This document shows positions 22,970 through 33,843 of a DNA stretch of 64,000 bases, in pieces. Origin of the DNA: Gamarada debralockiae (lineage: Eukaryota > Ascomycota > Leotiomycetes > Helotiales > Hyphodiscaceae); assembly GCA_002803225.1 (NCBI GenBank), contig NXFV01000710.1, positions 1 through 64,000 on the forward strand. Direction: 5' to 3'. The notes below the pieces were generated by a model. The model was not told where the DNA came from, did not search any database, and saw nothing but the letters and a program-made list of their open reading frames with translations. Within the stretch, counting starts at the first letter, position 1. Each line of letters starts with the position of its first letter. Position numbers and translations under genes: made by a program.

Positions 22970-24948
22970 TTTGGGCGAAGTCAATCGAGCGAATTTACTG
23001 CAACAAAAATTGCCCACCACTGTATGTTGGTTCTTTTTCGACTTTTGAGAGAACTTCAAGTTAGGCAGCTACGGAACCGACCGTGTTTTGGCTTTTGGCC
23101 TGAGCAAAAGCCACAAATAGCATCCCAATAGCATACTTTGATAAAAGTAAATGCGCAAGCGAGCGAAACAATTGGCCACCAGAATCCGGGCAGCAGCAGG
23201 TGGGACGCCACCCACATGTGACCAAATTCCGCTTATCCAACCAATGAGAACCTGTGCTGCTCAATTATCCCCGAAGCTCGAATCAGACGATATTGTATAG
23301 TAAAATCATGTATGTATTGTATGATTTATAAGGTGTGTGTCTACTTGGATCCTAAGCTGTTGTCTTAATACCGTATTAATTGGCTTACAAGACCCAACCT
23401 GCACATTAAATTTCACCACTTCAGACCCCGTTTGCAGGGGTATTTTTGGTATGTTGCTAACGTCTTATAACGGGTCTTGTAGTAGGGTTGGAGTCTGATA
23501 AACCAATTAATACCGTAGAATAAACCTCGCACCAATCCATTACTAACTTACGCATGCCTAATTCCTGTTGGTTTTTCAGTGATGATCTATTAATTTTACA
23601 GTAGGAAGTGCTCTATATATACACTTGGAACCCTATGTTTGCCACCTAGTGTGACTCATACCGAAGGTTCTAGTTATACTTATTTGCCACTGGATTTGTC
23701 ACCCCTCTACTAGAAGCTTCTGGGCTCTTCAATATCCAACAATTCCGCTGCGATCAATCCTAGTGTTGCTAACATGGTGCAGCTTATTCCCACCACATAG
23801 ACCAAATAGCTTTGCGCTGTGTGCTAAGGCACACAGGCAAAGATGGTGAGAAGGGTTAAAGTGTTAAATATAGGAGGTTGGCTCATGGACTTTGGTATTC
23901 CTTACGTGATATCGGCGTTACCAAAGGGCCAACGGCGTCTTAAACGCTGATTGGAGCAGATTTACGGGTCAACATCTGGGAGCTTGACTGGAACGACTGT
24001 CGTCAGCTGGTATCTTGAATCAGCTATCGGATTGTAACGATATCATGTGTACGGAGGCAGTTTTATGTGTATATACTTTAGGGGAGTTCGGCATAAAAAG
24101 AGCGGCATTTTGGAGTTACGGCAGTATTGTCGGTTTGGGACATGATGACATGGACAGATTACCTTCATGAGAGAGGTTACTCTGGTTTAGAGATACCACC
24201 AACACGTTGAGTCGAGTCGAAATTTAGCTATGAAGCTCATCCATTTGTATACTTTATATTATAATACTTTGGGACTGCACATCTTTATATTCTTCGGTGA
24301 TAGTCATCCCATCTACGGGTAATCAGAACCCGTCCGAGAATGTTTCCTCTCGAATTTTTACATTGCCTCTTTTCTCCTTCCAGGTGTATTTGCATCTACT
24401 ACATAAAAGTTCCAAATGACGCGTCTAGTAAGATGATCAAATTTCAAATTATCTTACCCCAACTACCTCGGGGCCGCGAAAGTTCCTAAACGACCTCAAG
24501 TACGGAAATTTGCTGATTTCATACTCTTCATCGATTCTAACTAAATCTTGATATTTCGAGAAACATGAGTAAATCTTTACATTAAGTCTAGTTCGCAAAT
24601 CAACCTAATTTGGATAGGGGATTTACGGACCCCTGAACAGTGAACGAGGACCCTGAGCAAGAGCTCGCATGCCTTCATTTTTTGCCTCGTCATCGGTACT
24701 TAGGTTCACCTAATGCTTCTATCATGTCATTGCCGTTAAGTTTGTAGAAGGAGTAAAGTTTCTGAAATAAAACAGAGTTACGGTGGGTACACCCTCGAAC
24801 GTAGGTCGTTCAAGATTTAGAGTGGTCTATTTACTTGTGGCTTGGACTCCGCCTCAATGAGGCTCCACGACACAGCCCCGTTAACAACAGTGAAAATCAT
24901 TCAATCCGCCACAATACTTCTTTCTCGATTTAGGGGGTATCTATTATC
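22970..24948. other. Long intergenic region with one palindromic element
   Basis: Two kilobases without a supported gene. It contains the inverted-repeat element at 23369-23517. The rest is moderately AT-rich with short random frames. The last 150 bases are presumably the old promoter of the STAND-N/SH3 remnant. Confidence 0.4.
23369..23517. mobile_element. MITE-like inverted-repeat element, 149 bp with TA flanks
   Basis: The element reads TA-CCGTATTAATTGG at its left and CCAATTAATACCG-TA at its right, giving 13-bp terminal inverted repeats with one mismatch and flanking TA dinucleotides. A second inner pair, ACAAGACCC and GGGTCTTGT, is also inverted. The TA duplication fits Tc1/mariner/pogo-type elements. 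It has no coding capacity, so it would depend on a transposase elsewhere. Confidence 0.65.
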
Positions 24949-26534
24949 ATGGCCGAAATCGGTGCAATTTCCAGCATTGTGAGGGTTGCTGGGGCAGGTG
25001 CTAAGCTATCTCTCGTGCTCTTCGAGTTTGCATTAACAGTCGGCTCTGCACAGGTGGAAGTTGAGCAGGTCGGTACAGAGATATCTCAGTTCTGCGCAGT
25101 TCTTACACAGCTCCGGTCTACTCTCAAGAAAGCGAAGGCTCGTAGATTCTCAATCAGCGCGATTGATACGACGCAGGATATCCTAGAGCGATGCCAGCAA
25201 GTCTTCAAAGAAATTGAAGATATCATTCGCCCTCTGAAGAGAAGTACGGGAAATTCGAAAGAGACAACGGTCGACCTGGTAGCCCGCGTTAATGGACATT
25301 CAAACGTTCAAAGGTGCAAGTCTCGCAGAAGACCCTAGAATCAAGCAAGAACTCGCTGCAACTCATGTTGCAGGTTTTGGATCTAGCTCAGAAAACAGCA
25401 AATCCCAGGCAAGTTCACCTCATGGTACTGGTATTCACAGAGTTAATTTAACTAGAACATCGACTCTCGATACACTTCTCGAAGACGAACAAGAGCAAGC
25501 AGTGATTCAAAGTTTGATGGTAGCGCAACGATGTACTGTGGATCAACTCGAAAGGCTAGAGGACGAAGAAGTTGAGGAACACAACTTGGAAATCGGAGAG
25601 AAAATTTCTCCGATAGAAGGATCGCAATCGACAGCAGGGGTTATCCTCCAACTTCCAGACAGAGAGCAAATCGTGCGCCTCAGCTGATTGGTGAGCAAGC
25701 TGCCTATCCACCAACAGCTCCGAAGGGTGTCAAGCAAAAAAGAGCTTCAGCTTGGGTTAGTGATCTGATTTTCGATAACGGCCCTCTGCCATCTAGGTTT
25801 TGTCGGCAAACCTGGAAGGGTAACATGTCATCATTTTATGTGGCGCAACAGGCCAACCACCTGATCCAAAAATGGACAGAGGAAGCACTAGACATGATTA
25901 TCCCAACAAACCCAAGGACCAATGGAACGTTACAGGGCCCCAAGGAAATTTCTGGAGTTAAGATGGAAGAGCATGTCGAGCTCCACGACATTGGCTCGAA
26001 GAGCACTGGACAGTCTACGGCGAGTTTAGAGAATAGGATCGAGTCTAGGCCAAGCAACCCCTTGAGACTCCTCTTATTCAGCATCACCTTCCAAAATTAC
26101 CGCCTTTACAGTACGTGACGGCGCTGTATGACTATGAGGATGAGGATCAAGCATGTTTGAGCTTTCATAAAGGAGATATCATTCAAATTATATCCCAGCT
26201 TCAAAGTGGCTGGTGGGATGGCTTCATTAACTGTGTTCGAGGATGGGTTCCCGGCAATTATTGCGAGCCTTGCGAGGTGATACTGAGTCCTGACAACGGT
26301 GTGGGAAGCATCAGCCTAGACGGCGAGGGTGACGAGGAAGATGAGGATTGGTATGAGGATGAATCTGGGGAGGAGGAAGGGGATGAAGAAGACTCGGAAT
26401 CGGGCGACCGTAAACGATCACTCAGGGCTCGTGATGACTTTGGGATACCTCAAGCAACTGAAGATGGAAGACTTTTCTATTTCAATACCGAGACTGGCGA
26501 ATGTAGTATGGAACTTCCAATTGAAGATACATGA
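24949..26534 (+). pseudogene. Decayed STAND-N / SH3 / WW-like gene
   Basis: The first frame (from ATG 24949) carries a fungal STAND-type N-terminal helical domain (MAEIGAISSIVRVAGAGAKL) to about residue 114. Near 25290 a single-base loss shifts the frame; in the corrected frame WTFKRSKVQ...LDLAQKTANPR continues the protein. Another shift near 25675 separates QLERLEDEEVEEHN from APKGVKQKRASAWVSDLIFD. A third near 26110 leads into an SH3 domain (VTALYDYEDEDQACLSFHKGDIIQI, GWWDGFINCVRGWVPGNYCEP). An acidic linker and a WW-like piece (GRLFYFNTETGECSMELP) end the frame at 26534. SH3 plus a WW-like element resembles the N-terminus of fungal Cdc25-type regulators, but no RasGEF domain follows. The order of fragments shows one ancestral gene; three or more frameshifts make it a likely pseudogene unless the sequence has indel errors. 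Confidence 0.75.
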
Positions 26535-27025
26535 TTGGGTATTGAAGAGACACGATTAGGGTGTGATTTCAACCTTTATACTTTTCAAGAGGACTAACAG
26601 CTAGAAACCAGAGAGCTGTTTGGTATGAATTCTTTGTTTTCTTTCCTGACTTGACTCAGTGCCACCTTGATTAAAGGTAGACAAAATGCAAGCAGAATGA
26701 AGCTCGTCATAGGTGTCCGATATATTTAGCAAATCTTGAGCGGGGAGCCTTGGAATCTTGGGTTTCGGCATAGGGAACTGACTGTGGAAATTCATATTGC
26801 TGTGAGCTCTTATCGACGCGGCCTCGACAATGGAGTGCTTCATTGGCTCGGCTGGGACATAAACCGAGCGGAGATGTAAGCGAGGGCAACCCCCCTTCAA
26901 CAAGTGCTGACTTCCATCATCTCTGAAAATCCTCTCACTTTCATTCCAAACTCACAAAGTACATAGCGTCCAAAAAGCTCGTGCCTCCTTTACAGTGTAT
27001 CCACACCACTTCTCCTTACATCACC
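26535..27025. other. Intergenic region
   Basis: Nothing coding is recognised. The last 100 bases form a pyrimidine-rich leader ahead of the ABM-like gene. Confidence 0.4.
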
Positions 27026-27643
27026 ATGTACGTCCTCGAAATCCTCCAACTCTCAGTCAGGGACGGCATCTCCTCCTCCCTCCCCCCCATCCTCCAAAGC
27101 CTCATCCAAGTCCGCACTCTCCTCCGCGACCGCATCACAAACACCCACTCTCGCTTCTACCAAAGCATCGAAGGCCCTTCTCTAATCTACATCCTCGGTC
27201 TCTGGCCCTCCCTCCAAATGCACCAGTCCTTCCTCTCTTCCTCCTCCAAAGACGAAATCCTGGCCCCGCAAGAGAATCTCCTGACTTTCAACTGGATGAT
27301 CCACATCCCCATAGATTCTATGTCGTCTCTCCCGCTCGAGGCACCAGTGATCTCGATCGCGAGGCTGGGAATCAAGGATGGGCATGTGACGGGGTATAAA
27401 AAGGTCGTGGAGAAGTATTGGGGGAATATTGAGGAGGCGACCAGGCCGTGGAAGAGTTTTAGCGGGTGGGTTGTTGATGGGGAGGAGGGGAAGCAGGAGC
27501 ATGTTATTGTGACGGGGTGGGAGAAGAGGGAAGCGCATTTGGAGTTTACGGTGATGATGAGGGAAAAGTATCCGGAATATGCGGGGGTGAGGGAGCATTA
27601 TGAGGTATTTGATGTGAAGCATTTGAAGGATATGGAGAGGTGA
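27026..27643 (+). CDS. ABM-type dimeric alpha/beta barrel protein
   Basis: A single exon of 205 aa from ATG 27026 (MYVLEILQLSVRDG). Two halves with ferredoxin-like patterns are visible. The first includes RFYQSIEGPSLIYILGLWPSL and HQSFLSS. The second includes PVISIARLGIKDG, EHVIVTGWEKREAHLEF and PEYAGVREHYEVFDVKHLKDMER. This layout is that of small fungal proteins related to antibiotic-biosynthesis monooxygenases. No catalytic residues are diagnostic and no cofactor site is evident, so an enzyme activity should not be assumed. There is no signal peptide. Confidence 0.75.
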   Translation: MYVLEILQLSVRDGISSSLPPILQSLIQVRTLLRDRITNTHSRFYQSIEGPSLIYILGLWPSLQMHQSFLSSSSKDEILAPQENLLTFNWMIHIPIDSMSSLPLEAPVISIARLGIKDGHVTGYKKVVEKYWGNIEEATRPWKSFSGWVVDGEEGKQEHVIVTGWEKREAHLEFTVMMREKYPEYAGVREHYEVFDVKHLKDMER

Positions 27644-28295
27644 GAGGTTGATGCTTTGATCTGGGAAGACTGGGGTTGTTGCCGAATCCAAGGGTAGTCA
27701 GTTCACATCTACGACGTCTTGACAGGCAGTGAAGGTCTCATAGATCCACCGTGATCACATATCCTACTGTCTATTCAATGTAGAAGCAAAATTATATACA
27801 AAGAAATGACCCCAATTTCCGCCTGCTGTTCTTTCCTTCTACCCTGTGTGCGCTACTCTAACATTACCGTTCCTTTTCCGAATTGTCCTCTCCAAAGTTT
27901 CTATTTCCAGGCAATTAGACTTGACTACTGGAATTACATTGTCCCTTTGAACAAAAGAATTGATACTGAGAATGGGAAAGAACATCGCACGTGATGTTCT
28001 TGTACCATAAAAATCATGTACTCCTGTTTCGAAACACATCACCAACCAACTCTCACGGTTCATCTCAGCGAACGAATTTGGCCGAATTGGATGAAGCAAA
28101 ACTCATGCCCGATAAAAATTTCAAACATCTCTGCGACTTCGCAGATCAAACAGTGGAACACAAATGCCACAATGCAAAACTCACATTCAAATGCATAATT
28201 TTCCTCTTGAAAGCTCGCAGCTATGATCAAACAATAAGATGCTCATGTATTAATCTACCATCTCTTTACTAACAGAAACATAAACACACGTCTTT
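27644..28295. other. Convergent intergenic region
   Basis: This 0.65-kb region separates the ABM-like gene and the sedolisin gene, which converge. Only short unsupported frames are present. Confidence 0.4.
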
Positions 28296-30278
28296 TTAAG
28301 GCAATCCCATAAACAAATCCACCATAGCCGGGTACCTCGGCGTTCCGAGCCCAGTGACCGGATCCCATCCCTCCACGGCCGTGAACCCCTTCGTCCCACA
28401 CCCCTGATTCCCACCAACCGTAATGTCATTAAATACCTGAGGATTTGCGTACAGGGTCGGGTTCAAGAATCCAACCGACGATTTATTCGCAGTGAGCCTC
28501 TGCTCATTAATCATATTAACCAAAGAGGCGAATGTGGGACACGAGGCACTGGTTCCGAATGCAAGAGAAAATTGTCCGTTGACGGCAACGACATAGTTTA
28601 CACCGTTGGCTGACACGTCAGGATATCCGCGGACGGTCTGGGAGTTGTTGAAGCGATCAGCGCCGTATGGTGGGGCGTGTTGGGCGAAGTATGTAGCCAT
28701 GGCACTCTTCTGGTATGAAGGCATTGGGAAAACATTTGAGAAGCCGCCGCCAGAGAAGATGACACGCTCCGAGGCGCTCTCGGGCGAACGAACTGTGGAG
28801 CCATTCAACACCTGCGTGGCACCGACGGATGTGATATATGGGCAAGTTCCAGGGAATGATGGGTTGAATATGCCAGTGGAGCCGTTGTTGTATGTGCCGG
28901 TTACAGGATTGATACACTCGCCGCCACTACCCGCGACACCGAAGTCACCACTGGAGTAGAGAATCGAGACGCCTTGGAGCCCCAGCTTCATGTACTCGAG
29001 ACATTGTCTTTGTTCGTACTTGGCAGTCAAATCTGCTTCGTTCGAGCTGTAGCTGGTAGAAATGACATTTGTCGATTGTTGCCCACCACAATCCTTCGGT
29101 CCTTGGAAGCCACCGGGTAGTGTATCGGGATATTGTCCATCAATATTCGGGTCCTTGGAATCACCGCCTTCAAAGGTACAGTAGCTTCCATCAATTGCGT
29201 CCAAAAAGTTATTGAAGCTGCCTCCATTGACCAAATCACCCACCTGGAACAAGGTCACTTGCTGAGGGAAGATAAGGGCCATTGCGAATTCAAGATCCAA
29301 GGCGGACTCGCCGTTGAAGTTGAAACTTTGATTCTTCGTTTGGATGACTGCTCCATCAATGAGGTTCGTGTTTGGCGATTTGCCGTTCTGATCTGGGGAG
29401 AACTGTTTGAAATACATATCCAAGTCAGATTGTAGAAAGGCTTGGGGTGTGTATTCGACGACTCCCAGGGTGTTATTCTTCACGGCGGTTTTTCCTGGTG
29501 GTGCATTGTAAAGTGCCTGCAAGCAAGCTGGAGTGATCATGGTATCGCAATTCTCCAAAGTCATCAAAGCATTCTTTACTTCCGCACCTTGTGTTGGGTT
29601 TGAGAAATCGTCTGCTCCACCGAGTAATCCATGAGGCTGATTGACATCTCTCTTCGCCGCTCGCTTGTTCAATTCCAGAATTGGCGCGGGAAGCTCTTTG
29701 TGCTGTTGGGTTCGTTTGGGAGAGCCGATTCGGGTGTCAAAGTGGACTGTCGGTGTCACAATGTCGATATGCTCACTAAGATGTGAAGGAATGCTGTACT
29801 TTTCGCAAGCAATATGATTGTGGCCCATCTCGTGCTTGTAGATGTGGTACTCCGTCTGCAGCAGCATTTCGGCCTCGCTGACAGTAGCATTGAAGGTCAG
29901 CCAGTTCCTTGACTTCGACATCTTGATCCTTTTCAGATCAATGCCCGAAGACGATAACCATTCCTTGACAGCATAGACTGTTTCTGGGGTAGGTGCAAAG
30001 GTCTCCGCAACTTTCTCCTTGGACCAGTGTTTGCCATAGTCTTTCGAATCCGGATGGGCGACCTGGTTGATGAATTCCTCTGCACGATGCAAGTTTTGTT
30101 GGGCCAGGCCAATTCGAACCGGAATAGTTGCTGCTGGGTGTAGACGCGTGTGTCTAGACCATTTTGGAGGAGGTTCGGATCGTCGTTCATGGACTACGTG
30201 CCTCGTCGGTGAAAGAGGTGACGCGGAGACTGCTACCGCCAGGGCAGCGAAAATTTGAAAAACGGCCTCGATCCGCAT
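28296..30278 (-). CDS. Secreted sedolisin (S53 serine-carboxyl peptidase)
   Basis: A single exon of 660 aa. A signal peptide (MRIEAVFQIFAALAVAVSAS) is followed by an activation prosegment to about residue 210, then the S53 catalytic domain. The Glu-Asp-Ser machinery is visible as E324 and D328 in NGESALDLEFAMAL, D445 in YSSGDFGVAGSGG and S577 in AFGTSASCP. A calcium-site ending (FNDITVGGN and GWDPVTGLGTP) closes the domain. Fungal sedolisins of this class are acid tripeptidyl-peptidases or endopeptidases that digest external protein at low pH. The length, prosegment and active site are all normal, so the enzyme should be functional. Confidence 0.94.
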   Translation of the reverse strand: MRIEAVFQIFAALAVAVSASPLSPTRHVVHERRSEPPPKWSRHTRLHPAATIPVRIGLAQQNLHRAEEFINQVAHPDSKDYGKHWSKEKVAETFAPTPETVYAVKEWLSSSGIDLKRIKMSKSRNWLTFNATVSEAEMLLQTEYHIYKHEMGHNHIACEKYSIPSHLSEHIDIVTPTVHFDTRIGSPKRTQQHKELPAPILELNKRAAKRDVNQPHGLLGGADDFSNPTQGAEVKNALMTLENCDTMITPACLQALYNAPPGKTAVKNNTLGVVEYTPQAFLQSDLDMYFKQFSPDQNGKSPNTNLIDGAVIQTKNQSFNFNGESALDLEFAMALIFPQQVTLFQVGDLVNGGSFNNFLDAIDGSYCTFEGGDSKDPNIDGQYPDTLPGGFQGPKDCGGQQSTNVISTSYSSNEADLTAKYEQRQCLEYMKLGLQGVSILYSSGDFGVAGSGGECINPVTGTYNNGSTGIFNPSFPGTCPYITSVGATQVLNGSTVRSPESASERVIFSGGGFSNVFPMPSYQKSAMATYFAQHAPPYGADRFNNSQTVRGYPDVSANGVNYVVAVNGQFSLAFGTSASCPTFASLVNMINEQRLTANKSSVGFLNPTLYANPQVFNDITVGGNQGCGTKGFTAVEGWDPVTGLGTPRYPAMVDLFMGLP

Positions 30279-30898
30279 ATTAACCTTCCCTCCGGGTGCT
30301 AGGCTAGAGCATCAAGATCTCATCATTATGGCCGTTGCCCATGATATGTATTGGAACGCCACGACAGCTGGAAGTGGAGACGCGGCTGAGCTTTCTGCAC
30401 AAGCCTCCCCTGAAACCATTTACCGAAAAGTAAATGTGGAATGAGACAACCGGAGATAATACTTTCCAGATGACCGTGCCGTCAATCATTCTGTCTTCGT
30501 GGCCACAGTGGATGGGATTACAAAGAGGTCTTCCCCTCAAACAAGTTGGGTGTGTGAAGGTCCTTGAAAAGCTATGCATGCCATGGACGTCAACCCTGTC
30601 AAAATCCACCTTCAAATACAACCCGAGTTTCACGGCCTTGACGCAAGCTTTCGCTTCGCACGGCTGTGCACATTCTATGCAACAATTCGAGACGCAGAGT
30701 TATCGCAATGACGGAGTAACAAATAGCCGTACGGGACATCGGACCTTTGCCTTATCGCTGCTAAGCATGAGATCTTTCTATCTTTCGGGATACAAATAGA
30801 TAAGGTATCATCAATCAATGTGGGGTGATTGCGGATGATGAAAATTCGTCTGGAACACGTACTCCAGATGAAGCGCAACCTGAAACAGGCAGGTACAA
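30279..30898. other. Intergenic region
   Basis: This contains the sedolisin promoter on the minus strand and the 3' flank of the IPI3-like remnant. No other feature is supported. Confidence 0.4.
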
Positions 30899-32207
30899 TC
30901 ATTCCCCACGAGATTTGAGCTTGGTAATTTGTCCCAAGTTCTCTTCTGCAGCTCACGCTACTCATTTATAATTTGCCAAAGTTCCTCATTTTCCTTCCGC
31001 AGCTTGTCATCTCCGCTGGAAGATGTTGCCGCGGGACCTGATAATCTTGATATCGCATCCTCAAGTAGATCTGATGGTAACCCGAGAGTAGAGACGGTAT
31101 GATCAAAGATGTTATTACCCACTGATCCAGTCAACTAGGCTGTAAAAGTGTAGTTGCCCTCAGCAAGCTTGGGCTTCACCACTCTATGTGACTTGACCAT
31201 TCTCTTTGCCAGAAACGGCGATAACATAACGAGATTGGTGACAGGAGTATTCAGGTCAGCAAGTTCTGCAGAAGAAAAAAACGCCTGCCAATGTCCAATT
31301 GAGCAATTCTGCCTGAAGCATGCCCAGACAGAAGGTAAGTCCCATCGTAGCTGATACCAATACAGAGAGTAGCACTTGCATCTGATGTGGATGTCCATGG
31401 AGGGTTGGTTATTTGCACCGGTGTAGTTTGCAGTTGCGTGTCATATAGCGAGTTCAGCGTAGAATCTGGCCGGATGAACTTGACGAGTTGCACTGAGCCG
31501 TCTTCGAACCCAACGTAGACTCCTCGATCGCACGGATCTGAAGCCAAGCAAAGTGGCGTCGAAGGAAGGAGAAATGTCCGAAGCAGATCTCCCGAGTGGA
31601 TTCAAACAATGACCGTGTTATCCTTGCTCGATGAAACGCAGATGTCTGTCATACTGGTGCCGTGGCCCAAGATAAGATTTGTCATTGTTCCGTTCCAAGA
31701 CAAAGACAAAAGACGAGGGACCGATCAAACATGAATGTTCAAGTCTTCGGATCCGGACACGAGATGCAATTGACTTGAGGCGAGGCAGGAGACTGCCTAG
31801 AGATGTGCGGTTGGAGTTGACGCCAGTATATACTGCGGACAACCAGTAACGACTCAAGGGTCTCCCCACACTCAGCACAAGCTCACCTCCCACGGTATGA
31901 CCCTCCCCCCAAAGCTAAAACCCCATCCCCAATCAATGGCAAGTTGTGTATTCTTTCTGGAATCGAAATCAACGACTCTGGATTCCCACGCTCTCGCGAA
32001 TAAACATGCACCACGGCTTTGTCTGCCTGAGCCGCAAATATGCGGGTTGAGGTGACAGCCAATGTGTTTACCGGGGTCGAGCTCTTCCTAAAGGAGGATT
32101 TGACGGTAGTGTAATTCGAGGAGGTATATGCCAACATCTTTCGCGATCGCTGTGTGGGTTGATTTTAGTTGTGCTCGAATGGACGTGATGAAGCCTTCAG
32201 ACAACAT
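30899..32207 (-). pseudogene. ipi3: Degenerate IPI3-like (WDR18) WD40 gene copy
   Basis: From ATG 32205-32207 (MLSEGFITSI...AKDVGIYL) to a stop at 30899-30901, fragments in all three frames line up as IPI3, the WD40 subunit of the Rix1 complex in 60S ribosome maturation. Pieces include KSSTPVNTLAVTSTRIFAAQ, ADKAVVHVYSRERGN, DRGVYVGFEDGSVQLVKF, SYDGTYLLSGHASGRIAQ and DKLRKENEELWQIINE. In-frame stops occur at 31725-31727 and 31602-31604 (TGA where the WD-repeat pattern expects Trp) and at 31135-31137 and 30958-30960 (TAG where Gln is expected). Several frameshifts also occur. IPI3 is essential in yeast, so a working copy should exist elsewhere and this would be a dead duplicate. All four nonsense changes are of the C-to-T or G-to-A kind. 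Confidence 0.85.
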
Positions 32208-33843
32208 GACTCAATTGAGCTACCAGTACCTCCGCAGAAGCCGCAATGGGGATTGCTGTTCGATTCGTCTCGTAGGAGGTCGTTCTAGGTGCAAACTGAT
32301 CTGTCGGATCTCATCGCGGCTGTGGTCCATTTCTGGCGGCAGATTGCGAACGAAGCCGGATACGAAGAATCGGGCAGGGGATCTGCAGAAGAAGACCTTC
32401 TTGGGGAATATCTAATTGCTCTGTTGCGAGGGCAGGGATGGAGGGGACAGGAGATGACGAGCTGAAGCATGGAAAAGAAAAATTATCGAAGGTCGGATTT
32501 TCGGGCTCGCTCGCCGCCCACCTCAATTTCTCCTTCCTCCTCCCCTTTTCCTTCGCTGCTACCATAACCCTTCTATCATCAATCTTCACCATGAGTCTCT
32601 CCTTTCGAGAATCTCACCTTATGTGTCCCCTTTCTTTCACGCCTGGGTTGATGGCTCCCAATGTCCCGCATTTGTCCGATGGGCAGGCATCAGCTCAGTC
32701 CAAAGGCGCACCATTGACTCCTTACAGTCTCTCGTACCCCTGTCCCATTAATTCTGAAATTCGCTTTTCCAGCCACAAGCTTCCCCACACCGGACCTGAG
32801 CTCGGGACTCACTAATCACGAAGCCTCCTTTAGCTTTTCCTTTCCCCCTCCATCATCTCAGTCAGACGACGACAGAGGCGGTTTATCGAGTGTGTTAGGG
32901 TCTGCAAGGGGAACCTCCTTGTGATCTCTCTGTAGCAGCTGGACAACTTGAGGGTCATGAAGTTATGAACCACGTCCAAATTGTCAAGGGGGGTTCATTG
33001 CAATTTCACTCAAAAAGGCTGTGTGCACCTGGCTTCCTGTTGAGCAACCCATTCTATCACTCTTTCTACTTGTTCTATTACGCCACTTACAGGTAGTTGT
33101 GTATTTGCACCAAAAAAGGCCTCCTATACCGGGCGGGGCACAAGAGGCCCAAACCCTGAGACGGCCTCGATCAGCCCGCAATGGGAATCTCTCCAATTTT
33201 CAGGCTGCGCAGCATACATCAAGTGATTTAGCGCCACATACGATGCACAGGACATATCATGGATAAGGACCCCATTGCCCCATCCATGAACACCACGAGC
33301 ATTTCCCATCAAACACGCATTCTAGCCTACCCAAGTTCGTGCCACGATGCACTCGACTCAGCAACAGGCATTGGAGGGGACCTACAGTTCTAAAAGTACG
33401 CATCTAACTATGAGATCAGGGAATCTCATATGGAAATGTTCTTATGGCATTTTCCATTTCCGTCTCTGGACCTGAGCAGCTGCTGCTTTAGCCTGAGCTA
33501 TAGGTGAGCAAGCTTAAGCCGAAGATGAGCATTCCTGAGCACGGCCTGAGCACACCCGTTATCCAAGGACATAAAAGTTATGAATCTTATGCTTAATTTT
33601 AAGTCCGAATTATCCCTTTCCAACGTATTATTTGTGCACAATTATGTATAAAATCCGTATAACTTTATGCAATTATATATTGGCCGACTTGATTATAATA
33701 TAATGCTTAGATTGAGGTTAATTATATAATTATATAATTATAAATTGCGCAGCCCTAGTTGGAACCCGATCGAAAGTCAGATGGGAAGCGACCTTCGAAA
33801 AAATATACTTTGATGCCTTCTATCAAAAATGCCCTCCTCAGTC
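32208..33843. other. Intergenic, 1.6 kb, no gene
   Basis: No supported gene. Around 33470-33560 the motif TGAGCA/CCTGAGC recurs several times on the plus strand. From about 33560 to 33745 the sequence is very AT-rich, with ATTATATAATTATATAATTATA near 33720. These mark a change of composition next to the GIY-YIG gene and may be an old insertion edge. Confidence 0.4.

Noticed and set aside
25687..25715. Short intron between two frames of the STAND-N/SH3 remnant
   Set aside because: It would be under 30 nt, too short for a fungal spliceosomal intron; a single-base frameshift explains the data better.
27182..27691. 169-codon minus-strand frame opposite the ABM-like gene
   Set aside because: It is produced by the purine/pyrimidine bias of the real gene on the other strand and shows only low-complexity Pro/Leu/His sequence.
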